Positions 45,352-58,272 of a stretch of 64,000 nt of DNA are shown here, in pieces; position 1 is the first letter of the stretch, and each line of letters opens with the position of its first letter. Made by a program: the position numbers and the translations under genes. Origin of the DNA: Thalassia testudinum. Lineage: Eukaryota; Streptophyta; Magnoliopsida; Alismatales; Hydrocharitaceae. The notes beneath the pieces are model-generated. The model ran no database searches. It saw only the letters and a program-made list of their open reading frames with translations, and was not told the origin of the DNA. Where the stretch lies: assembly GCA_037157565.1 (NCBI GenBank), contig JAZHRO010000024.1:17180501-17244500 (forward strand), read 5' to 3'.

Positions 45352-45870
45352 CTTCACACTGTCAGGAGCAGACAGAAGAGTTATGCCGATCAAAAGCGTA
45401 GAGAGGTGCAGTTCGAGGTTGGGGATCACATCTTTCTTCGCGTTTCACCCATGAAGGACCTGCAGCATTTTGGGGTGAAAGGGAAGCTTGCGCCGAGGTT
45501 TGTGGGGTCCTTTGAGGTCCTGGAGTGGGTAGGACCCGTTGCTTGCAGGCTTGCCCTTCCTCCCCAGCTTTCTGGTGTGCACAACGTGTTCCACGTGTCC
45601 AACCTCAGGAAGTACATCGCCGATCCCAGTCACATTCTAAGCCATGAGAGTGTCGAGGTGGGTGACGACCTGACCTAGCCCGAGCGACCAGTACAAATAC
45701 TAGACAGAACCGTCCGGAGTTTGAGACGGAAGCAGGTACCCCTGGTGAAGATCTTGTGGAGGAGCCAGAGATACGAGGAGGCTACCTGGGAGCCTGAGGC
45801 GGCTATGCGAGAGCGGTACCCGGAGCTTTTTGAGGGTACGTCTTTTCGGATTGGCTTTGATACTCTTTAA
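45352..45870 (+). pseudogene. Chromovirus integrase C-terminal region and chromodomain
   Basis: GDHIFLRVSPMKDL and the GPFEV-like GSFEVLEWVGPVACRLALP are the GPY/F module. VFHVSNLRKY ends it. After TAG 45676 the chromodomain runs to about 45840: ILDRTVRSLRRKQVPLVKILW, then RYEEATWEPEAAMRERYP. Chromodomains of this group are held to direct integration to heterochromatin. The frame ends at TAA 45868-45870. Confidence 0.9.
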
Positions 45871-45953
45871 GTTTGTTATGTGTACATAATTCCTTTTTCC
45901 GTACCCTAGCTAGCTCAAGTTTCGGGATGAAACTTCCCTTAAGTTTGTTATGA
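45871..45953 (+). other. Short spacer and purine-rich tract before the 3' LTR
   Basis: TTTCGGGATGAAACTTCCC lies shortly before the LTR. Chromoviruses often have a similar GGGATGAAA-type stretch at this place. A clean polypurine tract directly at the LTR edge is not visible. Confidence 0.45.
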
Positions 45954-48900
45954 TGTACAGACCCGTTCTGTTCTGAGCCCTTTAAGATGTCTGGACTGTC
46001 GGTCAGACGTCTGGACCCCTTCCCAAACGTCTGGAAATTGAAAATTGTGGGCTGCACGCAAACAGTACCGCTCCTCTCTCTTTCCCTATTCTCTCCTCCA
46101 CCCGAACCCTAGCACACCCTTATAAAACCCCTCTCCCCCTTCCTCTCTTCCCCACTTCACCACAGCCGCCTTCCTTCCTTCCGCTCCACTGCAGCGAGAG
46201 GGGCGAGCGCGAGAGAGGGCGCGAGAGCGAGTGACGAGGAGGAGAGGCGGCGTGAGGAGAGGAGGAAGAGCTTGAGCTCGTGAGATCGTGGGAGCTCGCT
46301 AAAGGGCACACGGTTGGAGCGGCGCGTGTGGGAGGAGGAGTGCGTCGAGGGAGACGTCCCCGACACTTGCTGTAGCTGGAGCTATAGGTGAGGAGGCGAA
46401 GCCACGGTTGCACGCGGCGAGGAGGAGCAGAAGGTAGTTCTGGTTCTGGGATTTCCCCAGAATTAGACGTCTGGCATACCGTCTAGACGACGGGTTGGAC
46501 GTCTGGTGATGACACCGGACGTCTGAAAGCAGTGTTCCGTGAATGTATGACCCTCTTGCGGTTACAACCATGCAAGCCGCACCGCCACTACGATCTGCAT
46601 AGCTAAATGTAGAAGATACGTTCTGACATGTGCAGGGATAGCTTCGGGAAGGCGCGAAGCACACCCTCCCACATGTCTCGGACATCTGGATAGCTTACCA
46701 GACGACCGAAAGCACTCCCAGACGACTGGAGGAGAGGTCGAACATCTGGAGCTTGGTCCACACGGTCAAGGAGAGGTTTTGGACATCTGAAGTTGACACA
46801 GGAACCTGAGGTGAGACTCTGGTTACTTTTAAGACGTCTGGACCTTGTGCCAGACGTCTGATTTAGGTTTGCAGCCCTATTTTTTACTTGTTTAGGGTCC
46901 ATTTGAGGTCCGTTTTACGCAAACAAGATATCGACGTTTTCCTTATGAGTTCCTCTACTTGTTAGAAGGCCTTTTATACTGTTCTAAATGTTTCATTATG
47001 GTATGTTCCTTGGGACAGGACTTCGATCGGTTGCGGGATCGGGGCTTACTGAGGTACGTGAGCCTGCAGTTCGAGCCCCCAATACTCCCGGATTGTCTGA
47101 TAGAGTGGTTTCCCCCTATTTTAATTATAAAAACCTAAATGCATATGTGAAATGGGATAACTAGAAACCTAGGATGTGGCATGAATCCTAGGATGAGAAG
47201 TACTTGCACTGTTTGTATGCGTGTTTGAAATTGCAGTCTTAAAGGAATGAATAGAAATGTGAACAACTGCCTGTTAACAAACAAGAGCTGCATGAGAAAT
47301 ATGAAATTCCTGTGCTAGTTAAACAGTTACCTGTGACATTACTTGTTGTATATGTTAAATGATGGAAGTATGAGCTGCATGTGTATAATCTGAGAATGGA
47401 ACTGTGAATGATGAAACCTGGTATGGAATGACATGGGGAATGCGAGCATGAACCTTACGGGGAATTAGGAGTAGAGCTCCTGTGGATAAATGAAATGGAT
47501 CTGAAAATGTGAGTGGGAAGTGTGCTGGCCCTTGAGTACGTGGTACCAAGGAGAGCGATTGTCCCCTGTTTAGTGTAAAGCGGAGCTAGCTACCCTTGGG
47601 TTGGGACCCAGGGTTAGGATTGGCCACTCTACACTGTAACGACCCGGTTCCCGAGTCCCTACGAGACACGAGAACCGGACTAACTCAACTAATCCCAAGA
47701 CCTAGTCGTCCAAAGAGGAAGTAACCAAAAGAGCAATAAAATAAACCACATTCAGCATGAATATAACTAACAGTAAGAAAGTACAACAGTAAGGAAAGAA
47801 ACTATCACAGTATATACCACCACAACAGTAGAACAACATTCATAATATAATTTGAACTGCAGGTAAAGAAGGTACAGCGGAAACAAGAACTACTCACTAT
47901 AACGTAACAAAAAGAGGTACAAGAGACAGTGATAACTCTACTGGACCCTACTCGGCCCAGCGTCCTCTGCAGCCGCTGACCCCGGCTGCTCAACACATGG
48001 TCCTGAAAAAGGTAACGAGTGTAACACGTCAGCAAAACGCTGAGTAGAGTGGCAACTAAACTAAAGACAACGGTAGAGTGTACAGTAGCTGTTATGTTCG
48101 ATTACTTTCCTTATTCACATCTTTCAATTGTCTCACTATTTCATTTACTCCTCAGATCTTTTTCTTGATCTCGAATGTTCCTCGTGGGAATGATCTTGAT
48201 TGCAGTCTTTTCCAAAAAGTAGAAGTAGCACGTGGTGCTCTCCTGGCCGGGAGAGTCCCCCGTGGTGATCCTACCCTCAGTCAACCACCCCAAGGTCACT
48301 GACAGACATAACGGTGACTACGGCACGCGCGATAAACGCACAGGTAGCTAACCCGTACTGGCATGCGGTCAGTCGTTTCCATTAACGGGTGCGCCCAAAG
48401 CACAGCACGGAACCAGTCCAGGGCAGAGCCCTCTCAGTAACAAGGGTCCAACCCCTCCACAGTAACCAAACCGGGGCCTTGCCTCTCCACAGTCCGTGCA
48501 CCCTCGTCTGACTACCCTGGTTTGCCCCAGTGGGCCTAACAAGTCGGTGTGGGAGGCTAGCAGAACCCCGGGGTCCGTGGGGTAGCTAGTACCTTCCTAC
48601 ACTAGTAGCTCTCCTCGGTACTACGTACACGAGGGCCAGCAAGTCGGTATAGAGTGGCCAATCCTAACCCTGGGTCCCTGGGGCGGCTGGCTCCGCTCTA
48701 CACTAAACAGGTACAGGTACTTCCCTTGGTACTACGTACCCAAGAGACAGTACACAACTACATCTCAGTTCCATTTCCTTTCTCTTTCCAGGAGTTCCAC
48801 TCCTAATTCCCCGTAGGGTTCCATCTTTCAAAACATCCAGGTTTCACTTTCCAGTTTCACATTCTTGCAATCCATGTTCTCAACCACGTTATTTATTCAC

Positions 48901-50701
48901 AACAAGCAGCTGTTAATTCAAATTACAGGCAGCCATTAGTTTTCCCATCCTAGGATTCATGCCATATCCTAGGATCTATCATACAATCTAGTTTTCCAGC
49001 CCTAGGATTCATGCAACACCTAGGAGCTATCATTCCATCTATTTCTCATTTCTAGGATTCATGCAATGTCCTAGGTTCTATTTATGGTTCCATAATTTAA
49101 CAGATTTTATTAATAACTTAAAGCCACTCTACCAGGTACAACGAGAGTAATGGGGGCGTGGTCGGGAATCCTGCGTGCCTCCGCGACCCCCGAGACTGCA
49201 ATGGAACGGGATCCTATCACAAGGATCAAACACAAGGAGTGTCTCAAAACAGTGTATAGCTACTGTAGACGGGTAGAGGAATTAATTACGAAAAGAACGC
49301 AACTCGAATCACGGAAAACGGAACCCGAACGAGCCCTAAACGGGTCGAAAACGACGAAACTGTGTAAAATCAGACGTCTGGAACTTCTTCCAGACGTCTT
49401 AAAAAGTGGATCAGAGAATTACCTTGTTCAGCGTGGTTTCCCAGACGTCCAGAAGTCTGCGGGGACGTCTGGCCTAGCTCCCAGACGTCCGATGGTCACC
49501 CCGGACGTCTGTAGGTTGCTCCCGTCGTCTGGTACTACAGCCAGACGTCTAATTCGCATTGGATGACGAATCACTGAGCCTGCGCACACCCATCTCTCTC
49601 CCTCAGTACGGTCAGTCGACAGGAAGGAAGAAGAAGACGAAAAACTCACCTTTCAGACGTCTGGACAGTCTTCCAGATGTCTACCCCGCCGTCTGGCTAT
49701 CAGCACAGACGTCTGATTCTGGAAATTTTTCCAGAACCAGGGCGCGACTCGCCCTCCGCTCGCGACGCCGCGCCTCGTCGCACCTCGTGCGCCTGCTGCT
49801 CGAGCGGCAGCAGGCCTCCCACGTCGTTCTGCGCCCGCTGCGCTTCCCACCGGCTGGCCTTGGCAGCCCCGGCGAGCTCACCCTCACGGCTGAGCGCCAC
49901 TCTCGCACGCAGCACCCCCTCCGCGCTCACTGCGGCCGTCGCCGCCACAGCAACCCCGCGCCCGCCCTCGCGCTCGCTCTCACGCACTGGAAGGAGAAGA
50001 GGAAAGGGGTGGAGGCGATGGGAGGGAGCGCGTGGCCTTTTAAGGCCGCGCGAGGAGGAGAGAGAATCACGGCAGGGCGTCTGCAGCCGCAGAGGGAATA
50101 ACGAATATGCGGGTCTGCGTGCTCAGGCACGTAGACGACCCGCGCATGTCAAAAATAACTGATTTCCAGACGTCTGGAAATGATCCCAGACGTCTGGTCA
50201 GACGTCTGGATGTGATCCCAGACGTCTGGTCCGACGTTTGGGCCACCTCCCAGACGTCTTAAAAGACGTCTGGGGCATGCGTTCGTAACATACACCAACT
50301 TCTTTGGCCCTTGCGTACACTGTACCGGGGAGAGCTACTAGTGTAGGGAGAGAGCTAGCCACCCCACAGGGCCCGGGGTTCAGCTAGCCACCCTACACCG
50401 ACTTGTTAGGCCCACTGGGCAAACCGGGGTAGTCAGACGAGGGTGTGCGAACTGTGGAGGGGCGAAACCCCTGTTTAGTTCTGAGGGGCTAGACCCCTGT
50501 TACTAAGAGGGCTAGGCCCTATAGTGTTCCATGCTGTACTTTGGGCGTACCCGCTAGCGGAAACGACTGACCGCGTGCCAGTGCGGGGTAGCTACCCGTG
50601 CGCTTATCGCACGTGCCGTAGTCACCGCTATGTCTGTCCATAACCTCGGGGTGGTTGACTGGGTGGAGGATCACCACGGGGGACTCTCTCGGCCAGGAGA
50701 G
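45954..50701 (+). repeat. 3' LTR of the chromovirus, interrupted and truncated
   Basis: 45954-47634 and 50291-50701 together equal about the first 2.08 kb of the 2.67-kb LTR. An inverted solo LTR divides them. The LTR ends exactly at the right edge of the 18-bp palindrome (here CTCTCTCGGCCAGGAGAG, 50684-50701), where the sequence folds back into an inverted copy. The last 0.58 kb is missing. Confidence 0.85.
47635..50290 (-). mobile_element. Inverted solo LTR of a related chromovirus
   Basis: On the minus strand it starts TGTTACGAACGC at 50290 and ends CGGGTCGTTACA at 47635. A perfect duplication TACAC flanks it (47630-47634, 50291-50295). It is 2,656 bp. AGACGTCT-type palindromes are dense in U3 (50164-50275) and downstream (49370-49720). 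The region 49740-49990 is very GC-rich. It is less decayed at CpG than the LTR it entered, so it looks younger. Confidence 0.9.
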
Positions 50702-52428
50702 GGCTAGCTCTCTCCGTACACTAGTAGCTCTCCCCAGTACAGTGTATGTGAGGGCCAAAGAAGTTGGTGTAGAGTGGCCAATCCTAACCCCGAGTCCCAA
50801 CCTAAGGGCGGCTAGCTCCCCTCTACACTAAATAGGGGACAGCCGCTCTCCTTGGTACCACGTACTCAAGGGCCAGCACACTTCTCACTCACATTTCCAG
50901 ATCCATTCTATTTATCCACAGGATCTCTACTCCTAATTCCCCGTAAGGTTCATGCTCGTATTCCTCAAGTTGTTCCATACCAGGTTTCATCATTCACATT
51001 TCCATTCTCAGATTATACAAGTAATGTCACAGGTAACTGTTTAACTAGTACAAGTATTTCATATTTCACAGGCAGCTCTTATTTATTAACAGGCGATTGT
51101 TTACATTTCTATTCATTAATTTAAGACTGCAATCTCAAACGCGCATACAAACTGTGCAAGTACTTCTTGTCCTAGGATTCATGCTACATCCTACGTTTCT
51201 AATTATCTAATTTCATATATGCATTCATGTCTTATAATTAAATCAGGGGGAAACCACTCTACCAGACAATCCGGGAGTACTGGGGGTTCAAACGGCAGAC
51301 TCACGTGCCTCTGCAAGCCCCGAACACATAATAGAATGAAGTCCTATACCAAGGAACATACCACAATGGAACGTTCAGAACAGTATATAAGGATTTCTAA
51401 CATGTAGAGGAACTTACAAAGAAACCATAGATATCTTGTTTAAGAAAAACGGACCTCAAACGGACCCTAAATAGGTTAAAAACAGAACTGCAGACCTAAA
51501 TCTGACGTCTGGCACAAGGTCCAGACATCTTAAAAGTCACCAGGGTCTCACCTCAAGTTCCTGCGTCGACTTCAAATGTCCAGAACCCCTACTTGACCGT
51601 CTGGACCCAACTTCAGACGTCCGACCTCTCCTCCAGTTGTCTGGGAGTGCTTCCAGTCGTCTGGTAAGATGTCCAGACATCCGAAATGTGTTGGAGGGCA
51701 TGCCATGCGCCTTTCCAAAGCTATCCCTGCACGCGACAGACGATATCTTCCTCTTTTAGCCACACAGATCGAAGCTACGGTGCGGACTGCATGGCCATAA
51801 CTGCAAGAGGAATATACCTTCGCGAAGCTCTGCTTTCAGACGTCCGGTGTCGTCACCGGACGTCCAACCCGTCATCTGAACAACACGCCAGGTGTCTGAT
51901 TCTGGGAAAAACCCAGAACCAGACCGACCTCCTGCTCCCCTTGCCACGCGCAGTCGCAGCCTCTCCTCCGCGACTGCAGCAAAGTGTCGGGGACGTCTCC
52001 CCCGACGAGCTCCTCCTCCCGCACGTGTCGCTCCGATAGTGCGTCCTCCGGCAAGCTCCCACGAGCTTGCGAACACAAGCTCCTCCTCTCTTCACGCCGC
52101 CTCTCCTCCTTGCCCCTCGCTCTCGCACCCTCTCTCACGCTCATCCCTGTCGCTGCAATGGAGAGGAAGGAAGGTGGCGGTGGTGGAGTGGAGAAGAGAG
52201 TAAGGGGGGAGAGGGGTTATATAGGGAGTGGGGTTAGGGTTTGGGTAGAGAAGAGAAAAGGGAGAGAGAAAAGAGGGAGACTGTCTGCGTGCAGCCTGCG
52301 CGTAGACGCGAAGTTGCGTACAAAATTTTCAATTTCCAAACATTTGGGAAGGGATCCAGACGTCTGACCAGACGTCTAACTGACAGTCCAGACGTCTTAA
52401 AAGGCTCAAAGCAGAACGGGTCTTTAAA
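50702..52428 (-). repeat. Inverted partial chromovirus LTR, folded back on the 3' LTR
   Basis: Read on the minus strand it begins at 52428 with TTTAAAGACCCGTTC (TGTAAAG altered) and runs about 1.73 kb to the middle of the LTR. It joins the plus-strand LTR at 50701/50702, so the two form an inverted repeat. U3 palindromes lie at 52355-52402. Confidence 0.85.
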
Positions 52429-54519
52429 CCTATGAAAAGTAATTTTTCACTTATAAAGTAATTTTTCATCTATGGATCGAAATTAATTTTCACCTGTGGA
52501 AAATTGAAGTACACCGGTTGAAACCACCACTCTTATTTTGTGCATTGCAAAACACGTTGCAACATGCCTTTGTTACATTGTGATAAATGAGAATAAGTGG
52601 AAGAATATCACCAAAGTAATTTGATCTTCCTACAACCAAACACCTCTCTACAACCTCGTCAATCCTTAGCGTTCCTCCGCCCCTCTCTTTCGACTCCAGA
52701 GTGCCCCCTTCCTCCTCGGCTAGATGGGGCCTCAGCCGACCTTATGCTTGCTTGGGGCCTCCACCCCCCATCCTTACGCTCCATCACCCGCCCTCTCCAC
52801 TCCCTCCCCCCCCCCCCCCCCCCTCATCTTCACATCTCCATGAGTGGGATTTATGTCTCTGACCCTGAGGTGGTGAGGGGTTGCTGGCGGTCAGTGTTGC
52901 AACTGGTGGTCTTCGATTGGCAACTTCTGCCTACCTATGGTCGTCGGCATATGTGGCAATGTTGGTGTCTTGCTCTTCCCCGTGGTCGTCGACCTTGGTG
53001 GCAGTGTGGGCGTCGACCCCCTTGTTCTCTCGGTGTAGTTCTGGATGCCCGCGTATTATGGTAGTTGTTGGGGGTGGCTTAGGTCGAGACATCTTTATCG
53101 TCACCTCTATTTTGATCACCTACATTCTGGGTTGTTTTTCCGATTTTTTTTTCTTTCTTGTTCTAGTATAGATGGGTCATGCTTGAGATCGTACGTAACA
53201 TAATCAAGCTTATGACTAATCTTCTTTACTGGTCTTGCTTGTCGTATGCATTATCTTCGACATTTCTCGATGAGGTGAATCGTTATCTACTGTGTGGAAA
53301 ACTGAAATAGGTTGGGTCATGCACTTTTTTGTTAAATATTTATGTATTTTGTTTCACCTTTGAACTAGTGTCATTCTCTTTTTTTGAAGAGATGAGTTTC
53401 CCTATTGAGATTGTGATGCTATGATTAATATGCTTAGTTCCTGTGAACGAAGGTTTAGTCTTGCAAAAGAAAAAAAGGAAAAAAAAGACACCATTGTAGA
53501 GTTCTCTCTCTTTATTTTCCACCGAACGACAAGAAGGAAACCGGCGGACCATTTTGTCGTGTAATCCTCAGAGCGATTTTCCACAAACAATTGTGTCGAT
53601 GGCATTGATGCAATCTGACTCTTTTAACCATCCTTATTCCCATAAGGAAACCTACGTGTGCGGGTGCAACACCTAAACGTATGGATCTTTGCACCCATAA
53701 AAACAAACGAGTGGTCAAGCAACCGACCTCCTACTCCAATTTTGGTGGAACGAGGTGGAAACAATCTTGATCACTTCGTAAGGCCCCTTTTGGTGCAATT
53801 ACAAGAAAGTCTTTATCCCAGGTGATAGTTATGATTATTATAATAAATGAACTGGGTAAAATTTTAAATTTTATCTATTATATCTACTATCAACCATACA
53901 TTCATTCCTTACCAATTACACATATCCTTATTAACTTATTTATACCAATTACAAGTAATTTTCACTAATCCACTCTTAATATAAATAAAAATAAAAATTA
54001 ATAATAAAATTAAACTCAACTATCACATCACACGTACAAATCATTTAATTATATATTCTTAAGATTTCTTAAATTTTACTTAATTTTAACCTTTAAATCT
54101 CTATAAAATAAAAAAATATTTTACAGGAGTAATTTTTCACGTCTTATTCGATACTCCCCTCATAAAATAAAATTAAAAAAATAAACAATTGTTTCCACAA
54201 CCATTCCACTACCCCTCCCATACCACCAACGGTGGCCCCACATTCGGGTGGAAACATGCTTGTTTTTTGTCGTTTTTCCCTAATTGCACGATCGAGAAGA
54301 TGGGTGTCGGATCAACCATTGGATGGACAACTGAATATCCATTGCTGTTATAAAATAAAGTAATAGTATGAAAAATATTTCGCACAAATAGTGATCCACG
54401 AACTTTTCGACACTGGTAGCTTCTCGAGGCATGTTCTCGTGTGTTATTGAGAAAGCACGTGACTGTGGTTGGGAAAGTCAGTTTTAACTTAGGAAATGAT
54501 GAGGGCCAATAAATGCCCT
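52429..54519. other. Unassigned region
   Basis: No domain or gene is supported. It begins with two AGTAATTTTTCA units (52438, 52458). An 18-C run lies at 52806-52823. A block from about 53780 starting GGCCCCTTTTGG and followed by AT-rich sequence to 54190 resembles the opening of a MITE, but I find no matching terminal inverted repeat. Open frames here lack motifs. Confidence 0.4.
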
Positions 54520-54992
54520 CGAACCTGAAACTCAGCAATAGGCCTGGAAAGTAGGATCCAACCCAGAAAGACTTGAATACAAGCGAGCTTTAGGATCCAA
54601 CCTGCCTACATCCAAGGAAAATCTTCTGTGCAAACGGACCCGGAAACCCAACCTGTCTACACATGGAAAAGCTCTAATACAACCGAGCCTAAAGGATCCT
54701 ATCTGTTGAAAGAGACAATGAAAGTAAAGCAGGGCTATACCCTCAATAAATGCTGACATGATCGCCGCAATTAATAATCTGATAAAACCCGTACCTTGTC
54801 AGGCGGCGCATCTGTTCAGAATATCTCACTGGAGGCCCAAATCCAGTACTATAAATAACGAAGAGAGGTCCTTGAGCCCTCCCCCCTCGAGCAACTCGAG
54901 AGAGAAATAGAGAGATTGTAAAATCTTGTAATCTTGCAAGTTCTAGTGAATAGTTGGGAGCTCCATCCTCCCCTCTGATGTACACCCCTTGC
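54520..54992 (+). repeat. 3' part of a Tat-like LTR
   Basis: TATAAATA at 54850-54857 is followed by GAGAGAAATAGAGAGATTG and a CCATCCTCCC stretch near 54963, an arrangement known from the R/U5 of Tat-lineage LTRs. The Tat-like gag at 58480 in the same orientation fits as its internal region. The left border is not defined, and the right end is cut by the chromovirus LTR fragment. Confidence 0.5.
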
Positions 54993-55587
54993 TGTCATGA
55001 CCCGAACCTAGATCCCTACAGGACCCGAGATCAGTTCGCTTTGACTAATCCCAAGACTCAGTCGTCCAAAGAGAAATAACTAGATAACATGCATCAATCT
55101 ACAACCACACAAGTACAATAGCTAAGCAGAAAGAAAATGACAACGAAAGAACAATAATTCTAGAATATTACATGCCTTCAAGAACAGGAATACTGCCATC
55201 ACAATAGAACTAGTACAGATGGAGAACATAATGGAAAGTGCTGAAAAATATAACTACAGGAACTCACTACAACAAGCAGTAGAAACTACAGTTGAGCTCA
55301 ACTAGGCCCAGCATCCTTAGCGACTGGTAGCTCGGGCTGCTCAAATCCCTGACCTGTACAAAATTATATAACTGGAGTCAGCTAACGCTGAGTAGAGTGG
55401 TGGCTAACATAAAAGTGCATTTAACAGGTAGTTAAACATATTACTTTCCGATCCAAATTATCCTATAACAGTTTTCTGTGTAGAGATCTCTAATCAAGGT
55501 TCATCTCATTACTTAATCTTCTTATTCCCTAAAGGAACGATTTTTGCTTACAGTTTCCCATAATGTAGGATGCACACGTGGCACTCT
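54993..55587 (-). repeat. Inverted end fragment of a chromovirus LTR
   Basis: TGTCATGACCCGAACC at 54993 is the reverse complement of the LTR end. The fragment covers the last 0.59 kb of the LTR and stops where the 18-bp palindrome would begin: reverse complement AGAG-GCCACGTG-like sequence meets the next LTR at 55588. Confidence 0.8.
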
Positions 55588-58272
55588 TGTAAAGACCCGT
55601 TCTGTCCTGAAACTTTTAAGATGTCTGGACTGTCGGTCAGACGTCTGGAACCTTTCCCAAACGTCTGGAAATTGAAAATTTTGTGCACACCTTCGCGTCT
55701 GCGTGCGGGCGATGCACAGACAGTAGACTCTTTTTCCTTCCCTTCTCTTCCTCCTCATATGAACCCTAGCGCCCCCTTTATAAACCCCCCTTCCTCCTCT
55801 CTCGTTCTCCCCACTCCAGCCACTTTCTTCTCTTCCTCTCCACCCCAGCGAGAGGAGCTAGAGCGAGCAAGAGGGCACGAGAGCAGCGACGAGGAGGAGC
55901 GGTGCGTGAGGAGAGGAGGAGGGACTTGAGCTCGTGAGCTCGTGTGGGAGCTCGCCTGAGGGCGCATGGCCGGAGCAGTGCGTGCGGGAGGAAAAGAGAA
56001 TCGGGGGAGTCGTCCTCGACACTACTGCAGCTGGAGATGTAAGCGAGGAGGCGAGCCGCGGCTACGTGCGGCGAGAGCGAGCAGGAGCAGGTCCTGGTTT
56101 GGGTTTTTCCTAGAATCAGACGCCTGGAGGCGAATCCAGATGTTTGAAGAGAGATCTTCGTGAAGGTACGTTCCCTTTGCGGATACGGCCATGCAGGCCA
56201 CTCCGCAGCTACGCTTCGCATGGCTATATTGAGAAGATTTTGTTATCACGTGCAAGATTTGCTTCGGAAAGGCGTGGGGCACGCCCTCCCATGCTTTTCA
56301 GACGTCTGGACAACTTACCAGACGACTGGAAGCACTTCCAGACGTCCGGAGAGGAGGTCGAATGTCTGGAGATGGGTTCAGATGGTCCAGAAGAGGTCCT
56401 GGACATCTGGGGTCAACGAAGAGCCTGAGGTGCATTTCTGGACAGTTTTAAGACGTCTGCAAGTTGTTCCAAACGTCTGATTTGAGTCAGTAGCCCTGTT
56501 CTTGACCCGTTTAGGGTCCGTTTGAGGTTCGTTTTACGCAAATAAGATATCGCTATTTTCCTTGTGAATTCCTCTACTTGTTAGAAGGCTTTCCATATGT
56601 TATGAATGTTCCTTTGTAATTGTTCCTTGTTATAGGACTTCGTTCCGTTGCGGGTTCGGGACTTGCTGAGGCACGTGAGCCTGCCGTTCGAGCCCCCAAT
56701 ACTCCTGGGTTCCTTGGTAGAGTGGCTTCCCCTAATTTAAATACAAACCTGAATGCGTGCGTGGAACGAATGATTAGAAACTAGGATATGGCATGAATCC
56801 AAGGATGAGAAACACTTGAAATGTCTGTATGGGTGTTTAAATTGCAGTCTTGAATGAGTAGATAGAAAACAACTGCCTGTTAATGAACAAGAGCTGCCTG
56901 TGAAATATGAATTAACTCTGCTAGTAAAATAGTTGCATGTAACCTTACCTGTTGTATACGTTAAATGCCAAAATACGAGCCGCATGTGTATAACTTGAAA
57001 ATGGAAATGTGAACGATAGAAATACGAGCTGCATGTGTATAACCTGAGAATGGAAATGTGAAGGATGAAACCGGGTATGGAATGGTATGAGAAATATGAG
57101 CATGAACCCTATGGGAAGTTAGGAGTAGAGCTCCTAAGAATGAATAGAATGGATCTGGAAATGTGAGCAGGGAAGTGTGCTGGCCCTTGAGTACGTGGTA
57201 CCAAGGAGAGCAACCGTCCCCTGTTTAGTGTAGAGCGGGGCTAGCCGCCCTTGGGTTGGGACCCGAGGTTAGGATTGGCTACTCTACACTGACTTCTTGG
57301 CCCTCACGTCCACTGTACCGAGGAGAGCTATTAGTGTAGGGAGGGAGCTAGCCACCCCACGAGGCCCGGGGTGCAGCTAGCCACCCTGCACCGACTTGCT
57401 AGGCCCACTGGGCAAACCAGGGTAGTCAGACGATGGTGCACGGACTGTGGAGGGGCGAGATCCCTATTTGGTTCTGAGGGGTTAGACCCCTGTTACTGAG
57501 AGGGCTAGGCCCTATACTGTTCCGTGCTGTACTTTGAGCGTACCCGTTAGCAGAAACGACTGACCGCGTGCCAGTGTGGGGTAGCTACTTGTGCACTTAT
57601 CGCGTGTGTTGTAGTCACCGTTACGCTTGTCCGTGACCTTAGGGTGGTTGCCTGGGTGTAGGACCATCACGAGGGACTCTCCCGGCCAGGAGAGCACCAC
57701 GTGCGACTTCTACTCTTCGGAAAAGACTTTAATCAAGATCGTTCCCATGAGGAACATTCGAGATCAAGAAAGAGATCTGAAAAGAATAAACCAATGGGTG
57801 AAAAGGAATAACTTGTAAAATAAAGAAATTGGAATATATAGTTACCTGTTAACTTTTACTGCTCTAGTTAGCTTGTTGCCACTCTACTCAGCGTTCGCTG
57901 ACTTTGTGTACTCATAACCCCTTTCAGGTCCAGGTGTTGAGTAGCCCGAGTCTCCAGCTGTAGAGGGTGCTGGGCCTAGTAGAGCCCAGTAGCAGTAGTC
58001 TTTTGTTGTAGTGAGTACAGACTCTTGTACCTTTACTTTTTTGTACATTTACATTCCTATACCTTGCTACTATTTACTGTTGTGGTAGTGATATGTACTG
58101 TAGCAGCTTTTACTTCTTTACTGCTATACTCTTTTCTGTTAGTTGCTTAGTATAGTGAATGTGGTTTACTTTCCTACTTTTTGGTTATTTTCCGTTGGAC
58201 GACTGGGTCTTGGGATCAGTCTAGTTGAGCCGATCTCGGGTCCTGTAAGGATTCGGGAACTGGGTCATAACA
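55588..58272 (+). repeat. Complete chromovirus LTR with primer-binding site
   Basis: It starts TGTAAAGACCCG and ends GGTCATAACA; length 2,685 bp. TATAAA is at 55779-55784, with GACGTCT palindromes at 55630-55672 upstream. It lies head-to-head with the inverted fragment. TGGTATCAGAGC follows at 58276 and a leader like 40951-41080 continues to about 58416. So it is a 5' LTR whose coding region is gone. Confidence 0.9.

Larger units (their letters stand above)
38265..45953 (+). mobile_element. Chromovirus (Ty3/gypsy, Tekay/Del-like), 5' LTR plus internal region
   Basis: A 2.67-kb LTR, an initiator-Met primer-binding site, gag, protease, RT, RNase H, integrase with chromodomain and a 3' LTR beginning at 45954. 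The gag-pol is a single frame (41116-45870). The chromodomain and long LTRs fit Tekay/Del. The five bases before the 5' LTR are CATAG; no matching copy is found beyond the rearranged 3' side. It sits in the Athila gag fragment. Confidence 0.9.

Noticed and set aside
52424..52434. CTATG after the inverted LTR as reverse complement of CATAG before the 5' LTR, suggesting an inverted end of the same insertion
   Set aside because: The offset does not fit the LTR border, and the flanking sequences beyond five bases do not match; likely chance.
52597..53064. A 155-codon plus-strand frame
   Set aside because: It depends on a poly-C run and is Pro/Leu-rich without motifs; the opposite strand is also partly open.
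53780..54190. A MITE-like block starting GGCCCCTTTTGG
   Set aside because: No matching terminal inverted repeat or target duplication could be located.
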